Shown here piece by piece: positions 28,701-38,600 of a DNA stretch of 38,678 nucleotides (position 1 is its first letter; the number at the start of each line of letters is the position of its first letter). The position numbers and the translations under genes were made by a program. The DNA lies in contig RXOD01003900.1 of assembly GCA_005223375.1 (NCBI GenBank), positions 1 to 38,678 of the forward strand, in the 5' to 3' direction. The notes beneath the pieces are model-generated. The model saw only the letters and a list, made by a program, of their open reading frames with translations, was not told the origin of the DNA and made no database searches. Origin of the DNA: Amoebophrya sp. AT5.2. Its lineage: Eukaryota > Sar > Dinophyceae > Syndiniales > Amoebophryaceae.

Positions 28701-29915
28701 TCGACGATGTGGCAGCTCTCGTTTCCCATCACGTCCGAGCAGGAGGCCCGGGAGTTGTGCAAGGACAGCGCGAGGTTGAAAACTGAAATCGTCGCCCGCT
28801 GCAAGGCGTGGCACGACCCGGTCGGCTTCCTCCTGAAGGCGACACCGTTGAGTGAGATGAGCGGCTACCCGGTCTACGATCGCGAGTTGCTACAGCCGTC
28901 CGTTCTACGTGGCGGTGGAGGTTCTCATCAAGCAGTAGAGGGAACAAACACGCTGCACCGTCGAGTCACCTTGATCGGAGACGCGGCACATCCGATGACG
29001 CCGTTTCGCGCCCAGGGAGCCAACCAGGCACTGTCCGACGCGGTTTTGCTTGCGGACACCCTCGCGGAAAGTTTGGTGAAAACTGCGGCTTCAAGCCCCC
29101 GTGTAAGCGGGGAGGGTACCAATGTCGTGGACGCCGCGTTTGATGCCTTCCTGCCAGTTTTCGAAGAGAAGATGCTGTCGCGATCGTCCCGCATGGTTAC
29201 GGGGTCCCGGGAGAAGGCAAAAGAGCTGCACAGCTCGTTGGTTCTCCAACCGGCGCGGAAGGTGCAGCGGGAAGCAGCGATCGACATGGTGTCAGCCATT
29301 CCTCTTTTGCGCGAAGGCGGCATCGGGAGTTGGACTGCGGTTGAAGATAAGGGCCTGGATGTCGCGGTCAGGGAGTGCTTGGAGGGCAAACGTAAGGGAG
29401 GTACGAGAAAGCCTGAGGGAACGAAGAAACGCGAAGGGGCGCGACTTGGAAACAGGAACAAGATGCAGCCTGCTGCTGCGATGAAAAAGGCGAAAACCTC
29501 CTCCATATCCGCTGCTACGACGCACGACACGGTGGAAACGTCCCCGGCGAAAAAACGATCACGCACTTCTCAAGAAGGAGCGCTAGGACCTCCAAAACAG
29601 GCCGAGCTGGCTGTACCCGTGGAGTCGACGCCGGCAGCCGCATCAGTGCCATCACATGAACAAGAAGCAGCCGCCGATCCGGAGCCGACGGCGAAGAAGC
29701 GCAGGACAGCCGACTCAACAGTTCAGAGAGCTGCTCTCGCTGTCGATATTGTGGCGAAGTCGAAATGTTGGGGGTTCAATGCGTTTTCGGGCGATTGGCA
29801 GAAGTGTGTGTCGGAGAGGGTAAAAAAGAGCGGCAGACACATTGTCCGCTGGGCCGACGGCTCTTTGGGCACATTGGCAGCTGACTGTGTGAGGCCCAGG
29901 AGAACGAAAAAATAA
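25782..29915 (+). CDS. AWAFAKA-repeat / flavin monooxygenase fusion protein
   Basis: 1,377 residues in one exon. The start MSSGGAAFASASASPAS is followed by a Lys/Gly-rich stretch. Residues about 150-615 carry eleven degenerate helical repeats with the signature N-(I/V/F)-AWAFAKAG (NIAWAFAKAG, NFAWAFATAN, TTAWSFAKAG, NVSWAFAKAC, NVAWAFAQAS and others). These are the octotricopeptide-like repeats abundant in dinoflagellates and algae, where relatives bind organellar RNA. From about 695 comes a class A FAD monooxygenase: the dinucleotide fold IAGGGIGGNALAVALQRKG with LEQD, the DG motif LLIGADGIFSSVRKQL, and the GD motif TLIGDAAHPMTPFRAQGANQ. A 12-bp direct repeat sits in an extra loop near 28564-28596. 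A Lys-rich nuclear-signal-like linker follows. The last 60 residues (KCWGFNAFSGDWQKCV, HIVRWADGSLGTL, VRPRR) resemble a Tudor/agenet module. Substrate and RNA target are unknown. Confidence 0.88.
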   Translation: MSSGGAAFASASASPASAKLASKAKGKKGGDNGKGKGKKAGKICGKQGNQGIKRGSGGSAPSSDPTAPPNAAQLTSYIKNAWTAESLFDIYAKYHKELDHIHLSACWNALGHLASKSHVDWREANTTKKNLPGMVEKTIEIVTSCEKIRVRQMANIAHGIAKSGCCSFSKAVLSLMSSLARAIEKNVPECQNTQELANIAWAFAKAGIADEKLLNAVAGASVDWLDHFNAQELSNFAWAFATANFHPMIPAANGGQDFFAKLAAASEAKLDGFASQGLTNTAWAFAKLASSSAPASGEGAKGTKAGLMNIDKLFKKIAEKAIAWMYDFNVLDIANVAWAFAKVGVFDKDLFASLGKATTAADAGFLVRGSVSGFSMQGLSTTAWSFAKAGHLDAELFAAIARAIVDASAGESASMNSQDVANVSWAFAKACHVDAKLFTLLADRTLEKLRSSSPAEGTGSSDFNAQDLVNIAWAFAKVGPQSCEDGSCKGKNQGQLFVDLFGRIASFLACRKREFLTELTASHLANVAWAFAQASKTAPQVAANSTTTDLFRALSKAAETKTPDFAASEIASIAWAFANANVCEGNLFGALAARAVELIDHIREEELDNCEWAFSTATSAAGAGLLSPSSLASCQKVVRLLRAKRKALGGGDGAAGDNVNGSGVDKDVAGAGGANANAEVQLQTKIPAKLAKKCGKIVIAGGGIGGNALAVALQRKGFTDIVVLEQDPSFDSRKQGYGLTVQRLDATSKLGVDLSHDDAPSTSHYTFDPSGKILGFYGEAFSAKFREESTNSGRFVHLPRQVLRKRIVEQIADPEKTIMWGSRLKNFEVFETNDAKTSAHASSKKKKQKSKSSSAPSSRVKVTLTDGRTLDAALLIGADGIFSSVRKQLSLPGDRLNYVGLVVVLGIVNEKADFAEAAGEPHAPAWTASSCDRPTSSCGTSTKNPAVPPLTYRRIFETVDGVTRIYVMPFTTTSTMWQLSFPITSEQEARELCKDSARLKTEIVARCKAWHDPVGFLLKATPLSEMSGYPVYDRELLQPSVLRGGGGSHQAVEGTNTLHRRVTLIGDAAHPMTPFRAQGANQALSDAVLLADTLAESLVKTAASSPRVSGEGTNVVDAAFDAFLPVFEEKMLSRSSRMVTGSREKAKELHSSLVLQPARKVQREAAIDMVSAIPLLREGGIGSWTAVEDKGLDVAVRECLEGKRKGGTRKPEGTKKREGARLGNRNKMQPAAAMKKAKTSSISAATTHDTVETSPAKKRSRTSQEGALGPPKQAELAVPVESTPAAASVPSHEQEAAADPEPTAKKRRTADSTVQRAALAVDIVAKSKCWGFNAFSGDWQKCVSERVKKSGRHIVRWADGSLGTLAADCVRPRRTKK

Positions 29916-30535
29916 CATGTGCGCGAGCGCCAAGGCCAAAGCTGCGCAGCCTGCACGAGCTCGAACCTCCCGGAGTCGTAGGTTTATAATCAACCGCAGA
30001 ATTGATCATGAAAACGCGAGTCCTGGTGTTTCCTATGGTCTCAATCTAACTCTAAGCACTGCTGCGCGGGAGCTTGCACTACTCGCTGCAGTTCCAGTTG
30101 CAGTTTTGCGTCTGCAGCGCACCAAAATTTGCGAGAGCAAATTATGCAACGGCTTCGTGTTCTTCACCAAGTCAAGTTACTGTCACTGGACAAGTATGTA
30201 GGAAGGGATGGGACAGACAGAGTGAAAGAGTGAAAGAATGAGCCAGAGCCACGACAGCCCTGCAACATAGAGCAGCTAGTAGAGCAGCGACGATTCTCTC
30301 TACTCATGCTGGTTCTGGTAGCTCCTCCAACATAGTGCAAGTGTTTTATTCTATTCAGTGCTTTTCGTTCCGGTGCTGCTTTTTTTTTCACTACAACAAA
30401 CAAAGGGAAAGCTCCTGGAACAAGAGAACGAATCTATTTTATAATTTTCATCAACATCAGTATCAGACGCTGCCACAGTGGCTGTGGCATAGGCAGTGCC
30501 ACTTCTGCTAGAAAAGCCTAAGTAAGTACACGAAG
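29916..30535. other. Intergenic spacer
   Basis: 3' flank of the monooxygenase fusion and promoter/5'UTR of the ubiquitin-like gene. No reading frame shows coding composition. It contains the 5'UTR hairpin listed separately and a run of nine T at about 30379-30389. Confidence 0.4.
30471..30489 (+). promoter_or_regulatory. 5'UTR hairpin, 8-bp perfect stem
   Basis: TGCCACAG-TGG-CTGTGGCA is a perfect 8-bp stem with a 3-nt loop ending 46 bases before the ATG at 30536. If transcribed, it would fold stably in the leader and could slow scanning or bind a regulator. Function is inferred from position only. Confidence 0.5.
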
Positions 30536-32476
30536 ATGACAGACCCGAGCCTATTTGTCGACGTGAGGGTTCTCATACCCAGCGGGGACGAGGTCTGCCG
30601 GTTTCTCCAGCTCACCTCGACGACTACTATCGGCGACATGAAGAAACTCGCGCGTCTGTCCAAGAAGGCGGAGCTGCTCCCCGCCCCGCGTTTTATGGTT
30701 TGCTTCCTAGCAAGCAACAGCAGCGGCGATGCGCTCAGCGATTCGACCACCTTGGCGGATGTGCTCCTGCTCCAGATGGACGACGGAGGCACGCCTGAAG
30801 AGACCCTGCCGCCTGCGGAGGTGCTCCGGCCGCTGGTCTCGTTGCACATGGGGTCAAGGCCGATGAAGGTGCTCTTCGTTCTTGAGGGTTCTGATTGGAA
30901 GAGGCGGGACGTCGTCGGCATCATGAAGGCGTTGGAGGAGGACGGGCAGGGGGCGAAGTCGTTGAATTCGACGCAAAGCTTGCGCACGAAGTGCTTTCGC
31001 GCTTTGCGGAAATCCCTCGTGGGCAGTGTGCTGCACGGTCCGGAAGAACTTCGTGAAGATGGCGCGCCGTTTGGCTCCTACGTCACAACCGAGCCGCTGA
31101 AAAGTCGACCTGCGCTGGAGATCGCGTTCTTTTGGTTTGATGAAAGTGATGAACAGGGTATACTGCGGTTCACAGAAGAAGCGGCTGGCTACGACGTTCT
31201 GATCTTGGGCGAGTGCGACCGGGATGACTGGGATACCCGGTCGGGGGCGGTGGAGTCTGAAGCGTTCCAATCCGTGCTGGGGTGTGTCAATGAGATTCTC
31301 GAAGAAGACCAATTTGCGGGCGGCTGGATAGTTTTCCAGGGGAAAGCAGGGGACGGAATTTTCGATCCAGTGACTGGTCTCACGGGGGGCATGCTTCCGT
31401 TCATGGGTTCCGTGGTTCCGGGTCAGAAGAAATACAACACCTACGACGCGACTCTGAAAGAAGCCCAGAAGGACGCGGGCTTCGGTGGCGTTTTTCAGGC
31501 GGTGGAGATGGGTTTCCCATCACTGGGCAGAACAAGAAACCACGTCGGCTCTCCTGCGATGCCCATCATTCGCCCGAGTCCGAATTTGTTCAACCGTCTT
31601 TTTCCTGGCGTCGTCGTCAGTCCTTCTGCCGTCAAGAAATGGAACCTGTACGGCAATTTCAATTGCTGGGCCTCCGACTCCATCCCAAAATCCGCGCAGT
31701 TATTCCGGATGGCGAGCGAGTATGGCGCTGCAGCCATTTCTTGGGTCGGCGCCGTCCACGAGCCTCTGATGCCGAAGTCGTGGCGTCGCAACTTACTGTC
31801 CGACCGCGGCCTCTTCAGGGACGGCGATCAGGAGGAAGACTTCATCATTCAAGATTTATACGCTCGCGCTAGCCCCTACACGCGTCTCAGCTTCTTCAGC
31901 GCGACCGCGAACAGACCCGTGTCGGTCGCCAAGCAGGACGCGGTGCGGCCGAAATTTGATACGCCCTTCGCACCCTTCATCGCAGCGCACATCATGGCGG
32001 CGTATCGTGAAATGGAGTTCGAGAAAGTGGAGGAGTTCCTCCTCAAGCGCTACCCCATTGGCTCCAGCGTCATTATCCACGGCATCCAGAATCAGAAAGA
32101 GCTCGCGCTCAACGGCAGGAGTGGCACGGTCGAGTCGAAGGTGGACCAGACAGGACGACTCGGAATCCGAATTCCCTCTGGTGGCGGCGAGAGCGAGGAG
32201 GATGACACCAGTACTGAGGCTGCCGTCCTCTCGTGTGGGGGCACAGAGGCAGGAGGGCGAGGAGCTGGTGGGGCCACCAGCACGACAACTAGTTGTACTA
32301 CTACAGACAGCGTCAATACCAATAGTACGAGGACATCCACATCGACGAGGACGAGCGAGGACGCCAGGCATTCTACGTCTACCTCCACCAGCCGTCTGCT
32401 AAGTCTTTCAATCGAGAACCTCCTGCTCGTCGAAGATCCGGAAACGGGCTCACAAGGACAGCAAATCAGGCACTAG
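30536..32476 (+). CDS. Ubiquitin-like-domain hypothetical protein
   Basis: 646 residues from an ATG 46 bases after a leader hairpin. Residues 7-78 (VDVRVLIPSGDEVCRFLQLT, TIGDMKKLARLSKK, DSTTLADVLLLQ) read as a beta-grasp, ubiquitin-like domain. The middle (about 105-500) is well conserved in character but unknown to me. It has an alternating strand-helix pattern (MKVLFVLEGSDWKRRDVVGI, YDVLILGECDRDDWD, GGWIVFQGKAGDGI) that could be a Rossmann-like fold. Residues about 515-555 (IGSSVIIHGIQNQKELALNG, SGTVESKVDQTGRLGIRI) resemble a small SH3-like module (NG..G.V...GR..V). The tail is Ser/Thr-rich. The stop at 32474 may not be the only end: coding composition continues in another frame (see the entry at 32404). 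Confidence 0.7.
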   Translation: MTDPSLFVDVRVLIPSGDEVCRFLQLTSTTTIGDMKKLARLSKKAELLPAPRFMVCFLASNSSGDALSDSTTLADVLLLQMDDGGTPEETLPPAEVLRPLVSLHMGSRPMKVLFVLEGSDWKRRDVVGIMKALEEDGQGAKSLNSTQSLRTKCFRALRKSLVGSVLHGPEELREDGAPFGSYVTTEPLKSRPALEIAFFWFDESDEQGILRFTEEAAGYDVLILGECDRDDWDTRSGAVESEAFQSVLGCVNEILEEDQFAGGWIVFQGKAGDGIFDPVTGLTGGMLPFMGSVVPGQKKYNTYDATLKEAQKDAGFGGVFQAVEMGFPSLGRTRNHVGSPAMPIIRPSPNLFNRLFPGVVVSPSAVKKWNLYGNFNCWASDSIPKSAQLFRMASEYGAAAISWVGAVHEPLMPKSWRRNLLSDRGLFRDGDQEEDFIIQDLYARASPYTRLSFFSATANRPVSVAKQDAVRPKFDTPFAPFIAAHIMAAYREMEFEKVEEFLLKRYPIGSSVIIHGIQNQKELALNGRSGTVESKVDQTGRLGIRIPSGGGESEEDDTSTEAAVLSCGGTEAGGRGAGGATSTTTSCTTTDSVNTNSTRTSTSTRTSEDARHSTSTSTSRLLSLSIENLLLVEDPETGSQGQQIRH

Positions 32477-32585
32477 CACCACGGCGAGGAAACCGGGCGC
32501 CGCGGGCGCGGCTCCTGAGAAAGACGAGGACAGGCCGCGAAGTGTGTTCCCTGCTGAGATGGTAAAGGTGGCTCTTGCTATTTAA
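32404..32585 (+). CDS. Possible alternative C-terminal exon
   Basis: Past the stop of the ubiquitin-like gene, another frame stays coding-like: SCSSKIRKRAHKDSKSGTST, ending SVFPAEM at a donor-like ATG|GTAAAG (GT at 32562). A 79-nt intron from 32325 (AATA|GTACGA, phase 1) to the AG at 32402-32403 would join it in phase to the upstream frame. If the final donor is not used, the frame ends at TAA 32583-32585. This would replace the Ser/Thr tail with a basic one. The evidence is composition and phase only. Confidence 0.35.
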
Positions 32586-33716
32586 GTCATGTAGCGTTTC
32601 CCTCCAAATAGTCATAGACTTGCTTCCACCCATCGATCCGATCTCCTCGCGCTTCCTCGACTGCGACGTGGACGTCTTCTGTGTTCTACTCGATGTCTCG
32701 GTGGGAACCAGTGAAGATCAATAGACTCGTCGGCGATTGATTCGCAGCACTACGCATAACCACGAACCACGTTACACACAACTCCTCGGGGGATAATTTC
32801 ACATGCACATAGAAGAGATAGAGATAGACAATCAAGTACTTACATACTCTTGTACAGTTCCATGGAAAAAGTTGAAGTTCTAAAAAGACAGTATATCGTT
32901 ATCGGATGCGGAATAGTAAAATTAAAGCTAACTAAAGAGCATTGTGCACCCTGCAGTGGAAAGACAGTTGTAAGGCGAGTAAGTGTAACGGGTACGGGAA
33001 GACTCAACAAACTAGCACTCGCCCATTGACAAAAAAAACGAAACCAGCTGCGCCAGCGCCTGAGCGGACACTTAAATTGTCATACCAGAACTCTGACTGA
33101 TCTCCTAAATTTTGCGAGCTGACCATGTAGATTTAGAAAGATGCCTATGCTTATTTAGCCTTTCGTAGAACGTGAACGAGTATAACACTACGTCGCAACC
33201 CCCTCCTCGCTCGACAGAGGAACTCTCTGTCTTCATACAATGAGACTAGCAGGAAGACGAGGAACCACCAAGAAAAAGTAAAAAGAAACCCGAGCCCACA
33301 TGCATCTGAACACATCATGAATGGATTTGGAGGGGCACACCAGAAAGCGTTACGGTGCTGGTTGTATCGAGCCTTTCGATCATGCCTCTATTACAGCGCG
33401 AAATGATTTACCAGGGCGGCCGCGACGTGATGTGCATCGACATCCGTATATAGTGTTTTAGAACGAATACGACAATCCTTCGTGACTGATCTTTTCCGAC
33501 CTCATGCTTAATGAGTAGTATCAGTATGAATATCTTGCAGAGAGAGAGAGAGAGAGAGATTCCACCAACTACAGTTATGAATATCTTGAAAGTAGAAGCG
33601 CAATCCGATGGGACTTGCCTTGCGTACGATAACACATTGCTTTTTGGAGAACGATTTGAATTTGTTCCACTCGCGGCAGCTTCATTTTGTTTTTGACGTA
33701 AAAAAAGAAACGAAAA
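32586..33716. other. Intergenic spacer
   Basis: 1.1 kb, AT-richer, with no coding frame I can support on either strand. The only structured part is the AG dinucleotide repeat at 33539-33559. The right end is the presumed promoter and leader of the next gene. Confidence 0.4.
33539..33559. repeat. (AG)n microsatellite
   Basis: Ten uninterrupted AG units plus one A, located 158 bases before the next start codon. Such tracts vary in length between individuals and can affect nearby promoters; no function is shown here. Confidence 0.9.
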
Positions 33717-34544
33717 ATGGAGGTTGCCGGTCTGATGTGCTTCCCGGTCCTGCACCGCGAAGTACTGTTCTTCCGGCGCGGACTTCTCGCTATCGTCGAG
33801 ACCATGGAATTTGTGACGCGGATGCTCGCGAATCTCACCGATACGTCCGCGATGACGAATGCGAAGTGGGCGGACTCAAGAATGATTTCCCTTCTATTCT
33901 TCTCCGTGTCGTGTCAACACACCAGTCACGACACTTTCTCACAATCGCAAGCGCCGAAACCGCAGCGAGCAGGGCAGGGTGAAGCGGTGGCTTCAACTGG
34001 ACAAGGGGGCACAACGCCAATGAAAAGGAAACCGATTGGAGAACACGAAACGAAGGCAGCAGCGACCGCGTCGACCTCGAGTTCGAGCAGCAGGAGCAGC
34101 AAGGTGAGCGATTGTCGCAAGCAGCGCTGTGACCCCATGACCACGGCGTTGAGCTCTATGGCGGAAGGATTAGGATATAGATATACTAAAAAGGGAGACC
34201 GCTACTTCACCATACCTGCGCCCGTCCCCGGCAGACCGAAGCGCAGGCTAGTGCTGGTGATGAAGGAGCCAAAAACGCACTCACCGTCCTCGAGGACAAC
34301 TCCGAAAGAGAAAAACCTCAAAACTTCACCCCGCCTCATTTCCGAGTCGCTTTTCGTCGCGCGCTCTGCTTGGCTGTTCTTCTGGGTGCTCTACCTGCAC
34401 AACAGAGTGATCGTCCGAACGCTGCTGTGGATCACGTACAGGTCGATGCGGCTGACTCGCTGGCTAATGGCCTGCTTCTTCCTGGAACCGCGACGCGGCC
34501 ACCGCGCGTTGATTCGACCGGCTGCGCGGGCAGGGGCGCGATGA
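33717..34544 (+). CDS. Hypothetical membrane-associated protein
   Basis: 275 residues in one exon. The start codon follows an A-rich leader (GAAACGAAAAATGG). The N-terminus (MEVAGLMCFPVLHREVLFFR, LLAIVETMEFVTRM) is moderately hydrophobic. The middle is a Ser/Lys-rich linker followed by MAEGLGYRYTKKGDRYFTIP, which looks folded. Near the C-terminus, SLFVARSAWLFFWVLYL and VRTLLWITYRSM form one or two membrane-type helices, followed by a basic tail. A donor-like AAG|GTGAGC at about 34109 is not needed, because the frame continues with coding character. No family recognised. Confidence 0.55.
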   Translation: MEVAGLMCFPVLHREVLFFRRGLLAIVETMEFVTRMLANLTDTSAMTNAKWADSRMISLLFFSVSCQHTSHDTFSQSQAPKPQRAGQGEAVASTGQGGTTPMKRKPIGEHETKAAATASTSSSSSRSSKVSDCRKQRCDPMTTALSSMAEGLGYRYTKKGDRYFTIPAPVPGRPKRRLVLVMKEPKTHSPSSRTTPKEKNLKTSPRLISESLFVARSAWLFFWVLYLHNRVIVRTLLWITYRSMRLTRWLMACFFLEPRRGHRALIRPAARAGAR

Positions 34545-35612
34545 GGGTCGACGAGATGATACTGATGTGATGGTGTGCTGCTGCCAATGCCATTTGTTCC
34601 ACCTCTCCCATCCTTGATTGATGTTGGCGGAGCTTTTCTTGTACACACTCACACATTACACAAAGTTTAGGCATATTAAGGTTATAGGTAGCTAGTTGTA
34701 TCTACTTACTACTAACTTAGTCTTAGATGGCTCTGGCTGGCTGGGAATCCAGAAAATCAAAATCAAAAATATCGACTGGTGCTGCTCATTGTCATGCTTG
34801 CCGTTGCACTTTTTGCTGCTCGTGCAGTGGTAAAAACTGCAGCTTCTGATGTCTGCTGGTGACCGGAAAAACCCTCGCCGAAACCGCAACTACTACTGTA
34901 AGTATACTGAATATGAATTTCAATTTTGTCTGGAGCTCGCGGAGGTGAACAAGGCGCGAAATTACGCGGACGACAACCACTGGAACAAAATGTGAATGGA
35001 AACGATGGATAATATTTCAATCACAGCGGACTCCTTCGGCTGAAAAAACAAGGATGCAGCGAAGGACGTTTGCGTTTCTCCGGAGGACGTGTGAGCGCTC
35101 GCGACCGCCAACACAATGAGGCAGGCGTCATTGTTGTGTATGCGTTCGCGTGCCCCCACTGGGCCGTCCTTGATTTTGTCTCTTGATCGACGGGAGGATA
35201 ATTTGGCGCCATTTTCTTGTTGCATTTACCTGCAGTCCTAGTCTCGCTTCGTGGTGTTGTCGTGGAAACGATTTGCTTCTGTTTCGAGAGGAGAAAGAAG
35301 CTCGCTTCGAGAGCGGCAATCGTAGCTCCTGCTGGTGACGATAGACGACTTCGCCGGCCTCGCTTGCGCTTCAGTTGAAGAAATAATGCGTATGCGGCGG
35401 CATCAAGAAAGTAGAGCTATGATTATCTATGAACAAATACAAAAAGAAGAACAATTTCAATTTTTTCATTGTAGTTCGTTGAAATCATCTGAATCTCGAT
35501 GTGAAGATAGGAGCGCGTGCTGCCAGTGCCAACGGCAACGCATTCATTATACGCAGCGGCCGCAGCTTCAGCTTGATGCATGGACTACTAAGAAAGTAGG
35601 AAGGGGCACGTC
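34545..35612. other. Intergenic spacer
   Basis: About 1.07 kb between two + strand genes. Short open frames on both strands lack the GC-ending codon pattern of the neighbours. I see no repeat, RNA gene or strong hairpin. Confidence 0.4.
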
Positions 35613-38600
35613 ATGAAGCAGTTTGCCGAGCGGATGCGGCGTGGCCGGTCACGCCCGCCGCCGGAGGAGCTGTCCGCTCGCGAGAGCTCCCTCTCGAAGG
35701 ACGTCGATGACGGTGCGTCATATCACGAGGGTGCGGGGGCAGTCGATGTTGCCGATCCGGCGGCTGCGGTCCGACTCGAAAGCGAGAATGCGGAGTTGCG
35801 CGACGAGATATCCTTGCTGCACGACGACCTGCGTGCGCAAAAGCAGGTGCGGGACGACATCGCGCGAGAAATCCAGAAGAAAGCGTCTGACGATCGCAAG
35901 AAGGCGCGGCGAGACGAGGTGAAGCGGCAAAAACGACACAAAAAATACGCGACGAGACTGAGCGAGGCGCTGGGGCTGTTGGAGCAGAAGTTGGGAGAAG
36001 AAGAGCAGGAGGCCCGACTAGTACGTGCAGACCTAGATGAGGCCTCCGCCTCCCGTCGTGGGAGGGAAAAAACAGCGAAGAAGGACGACGATGCCGAGTT
36101 GCTACCGGATGAACGTCGATTGGAGAGGCTGCGAGATAAGGTCGCAGAAATGCCAGACGGTACTTCTCCGACAGTACGTGAAAAATACAAGTTGTTATTT
36201 TTCACGCGCTCTGCCTAGGTGTAGGTCTCACTCAAAACTTGTATCTAAGTATCAGTCGAGACATGTGTCGATGAAGAAGATGCATGGTGGATTTTTGTTT
36301 TCGTTTTCCCGCAACCGGTACTCCTACGACGTAATCTAGTCAACTAAAAACAGTGGCCGCGCAGCTTCTCTTCCGGGAGAACTCAAAAATCGTTGTCCCG
36401 GAGGTGGACTTGCATCAGGATCAGCAGGTCGCCCCGGTGCAACGCGACCGGGAAGTCCTCGTGCGAACCCAGACTGCATTGTCTTTCGCAACGGCTGGCG
36501 GTGCCGGGGCTCGTGCCGATGCAGCCGAAACGACCGAAACCAGAACTACTGAAGAAGCAAATCCAGATCAAGCAGATGCGGTGCACGATGAAGTCGCGGC
36601 CGAACGGCAACACCTGGCGCAGGAGAAGGCATTCGCAGCGGAGTTGCTAGCTGCTGCAAGAAACGAGTTGGCCGAAGTGCAGGAGAAGGTTGCTGCGGAG
36701 CAGAAGAAGTTGCAGCAGCTCCATCACGACATCGCGGTGGCCGAGCGGAACAAAGAACGCGTGGTTAACATGCTGGAGATTGATGTGGCAACAACAGGGG
36801 ACATCAAAGAAGACGCTGCTGCACCTGCAGCATTGACGAGGGCCGCAAGTAGGGAGCTGGAGATTGCGACTACCTCGACTATCGACATTTTTCCGAAGAC
36901 TGAGGTGCCGTCGATCTCCACCGGCGCGGCCGCCGCCATCTCGCCAAATATGATGCAGCAGGGAATGAAGGTACCAACACCGTCGAGCGCCAGCAATAAC
37001 TTCGTTGCAACCACGCCCACGAACTTCAACAAGACTGCTACGCGCCCCTCCCCCGTGCAAACCCGGTTCATGGCCGAACTCTTGAAGCGCAGCGGCTCGT
37101 CGCGGTCGCGGGAGAGGAGCGAGTCGGCCTCTCGATTCCGAGTTCTCTTGGAGGGGCACCAGGCGCAACGGCAGGTTCTGCGGGAGGGGATGAGCGAGAT
37201 GAAGCGCGTGGTGGACATGATGGAAGCGCGGTCGCGATCGGTCTCGGTCACACCGAGCGTGCGGGGAGTGCATGCGAAGAAGCAGCTTTATCGGCCGCCG
37301 GAGAGCGGCGCCGCACTCGCACAGCGCGCGAAGGAGCAAGAACAGTATCAGCAAAAGCATCACGTTGAGGACGCGTACCCGCCTAATCAACGGCAGCAGC
37401 AGGACCGCCCTGAGGAGGTGGAATTACAACCCCAAAAATCCCCACTGGCATACGGGTACGACTCATCTGTGAAAGCTGAAAATTCGCAGCCACCCCCGGC
37501 AGAAGTACCATACGCATACGGTGAGAACCGGCGCGCCCCGACGTCGCCCAGCCAGCAGGAGCAGCAGGCTCCGCACGCTACGCCGCATGATCAAGAGAGG
37601 GGGGCTGTGGGCGAATCATCAGAAGAGCAGAAGTTGGTGGTGGAGGTGCTGGGATCTGACGGAGGGACGGAAGACTCGGCTCCGCGGCAGATGGAACCAC
37701 TCGTGGAGGTCACCGACGAAGGGGAAGAAGAAGAAGATATCGAGCTGGTGCAGCTGGAACCTGCTCCCAAACAAAATGCGGCAGCGAATGAGCTCCAAAA
37801 GACGGATATCCACACTCACGACCAGACCAGCGGCAGTAGTATCAGCGCAACTGAGGCATTGACTCGCGGGGGGCCACAGGTCTTCGACATATCGAGCCCA
37901 GAAAAGCAACCTGCTCGGAAAGTCGTTCCTGAAGATGGCCCTTCTGCGGGTCAACATGACGCTGTCTCGTTGTCTCACCAGGCCACTGTGACGGCGGCAG
38001 TGGAGGTACCGAGGTCGCCAACGTCGAAAGAGGACGACAACTCCTATGAGGCGGCATTCAATTTTCAACCGGAGCAGCAAGAGGTGTTGGTGGAAAACCA
38101 AGGCCCGCATGTGGATGTGACGCTGACGCCAGACCTCGCGGAGGGGGAAAACGATGACGACCTGGGACTCGGCTCGCCGAGGCAGACGGGTGACACTATT
38201 GAAGCGCAGGCGACCCCGAAAGCTGCAGAAGTCGCAGTAGGTGTTGAGAAGCAATTGCCTTTGCCAACACAATCACGAGACGAAGAGGTCATGATCGCAG
38301 GAGATATCGAAGGTGCAGAGAAGATGGTGACGGACGAAGTGAGCGCAGTAGCAGCAGTGGTCGACGACCCTCTCGTGGACGAGGACGAAACAGCGGGCGC
38401 AGAAGATGTGACTGCAACGCAAGAGGAAGCTGCAAAAACAGAAGGCGCTGGCAGCGTTTCGAAAAACAATCTCCTGAAGACGAAGATGGCGGCCGGATTC
38501 AAGAATCTGAAGCAGAAGTTCAGTGCGAAAACTGCTGGACGTGAGCAGAACCAAGGTACGCTCGTCGCACATCTTCATGATTGAAACACGACCTCCACCA

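Noticed and set aside
34109..34114. Consensus donor AAG|GTGAGC in the 275-residue gene
   Set aside because: The same frame stays open and coding-like for another 140 codons, so splicing here is not needed.
36174..36353. Alternative donor GTACGT in the coiled-coil gene
   Set aside because: It leaves phase 0, while the acceptor at 36353 needs phase 1. The donor at 36160 gives the right phase.
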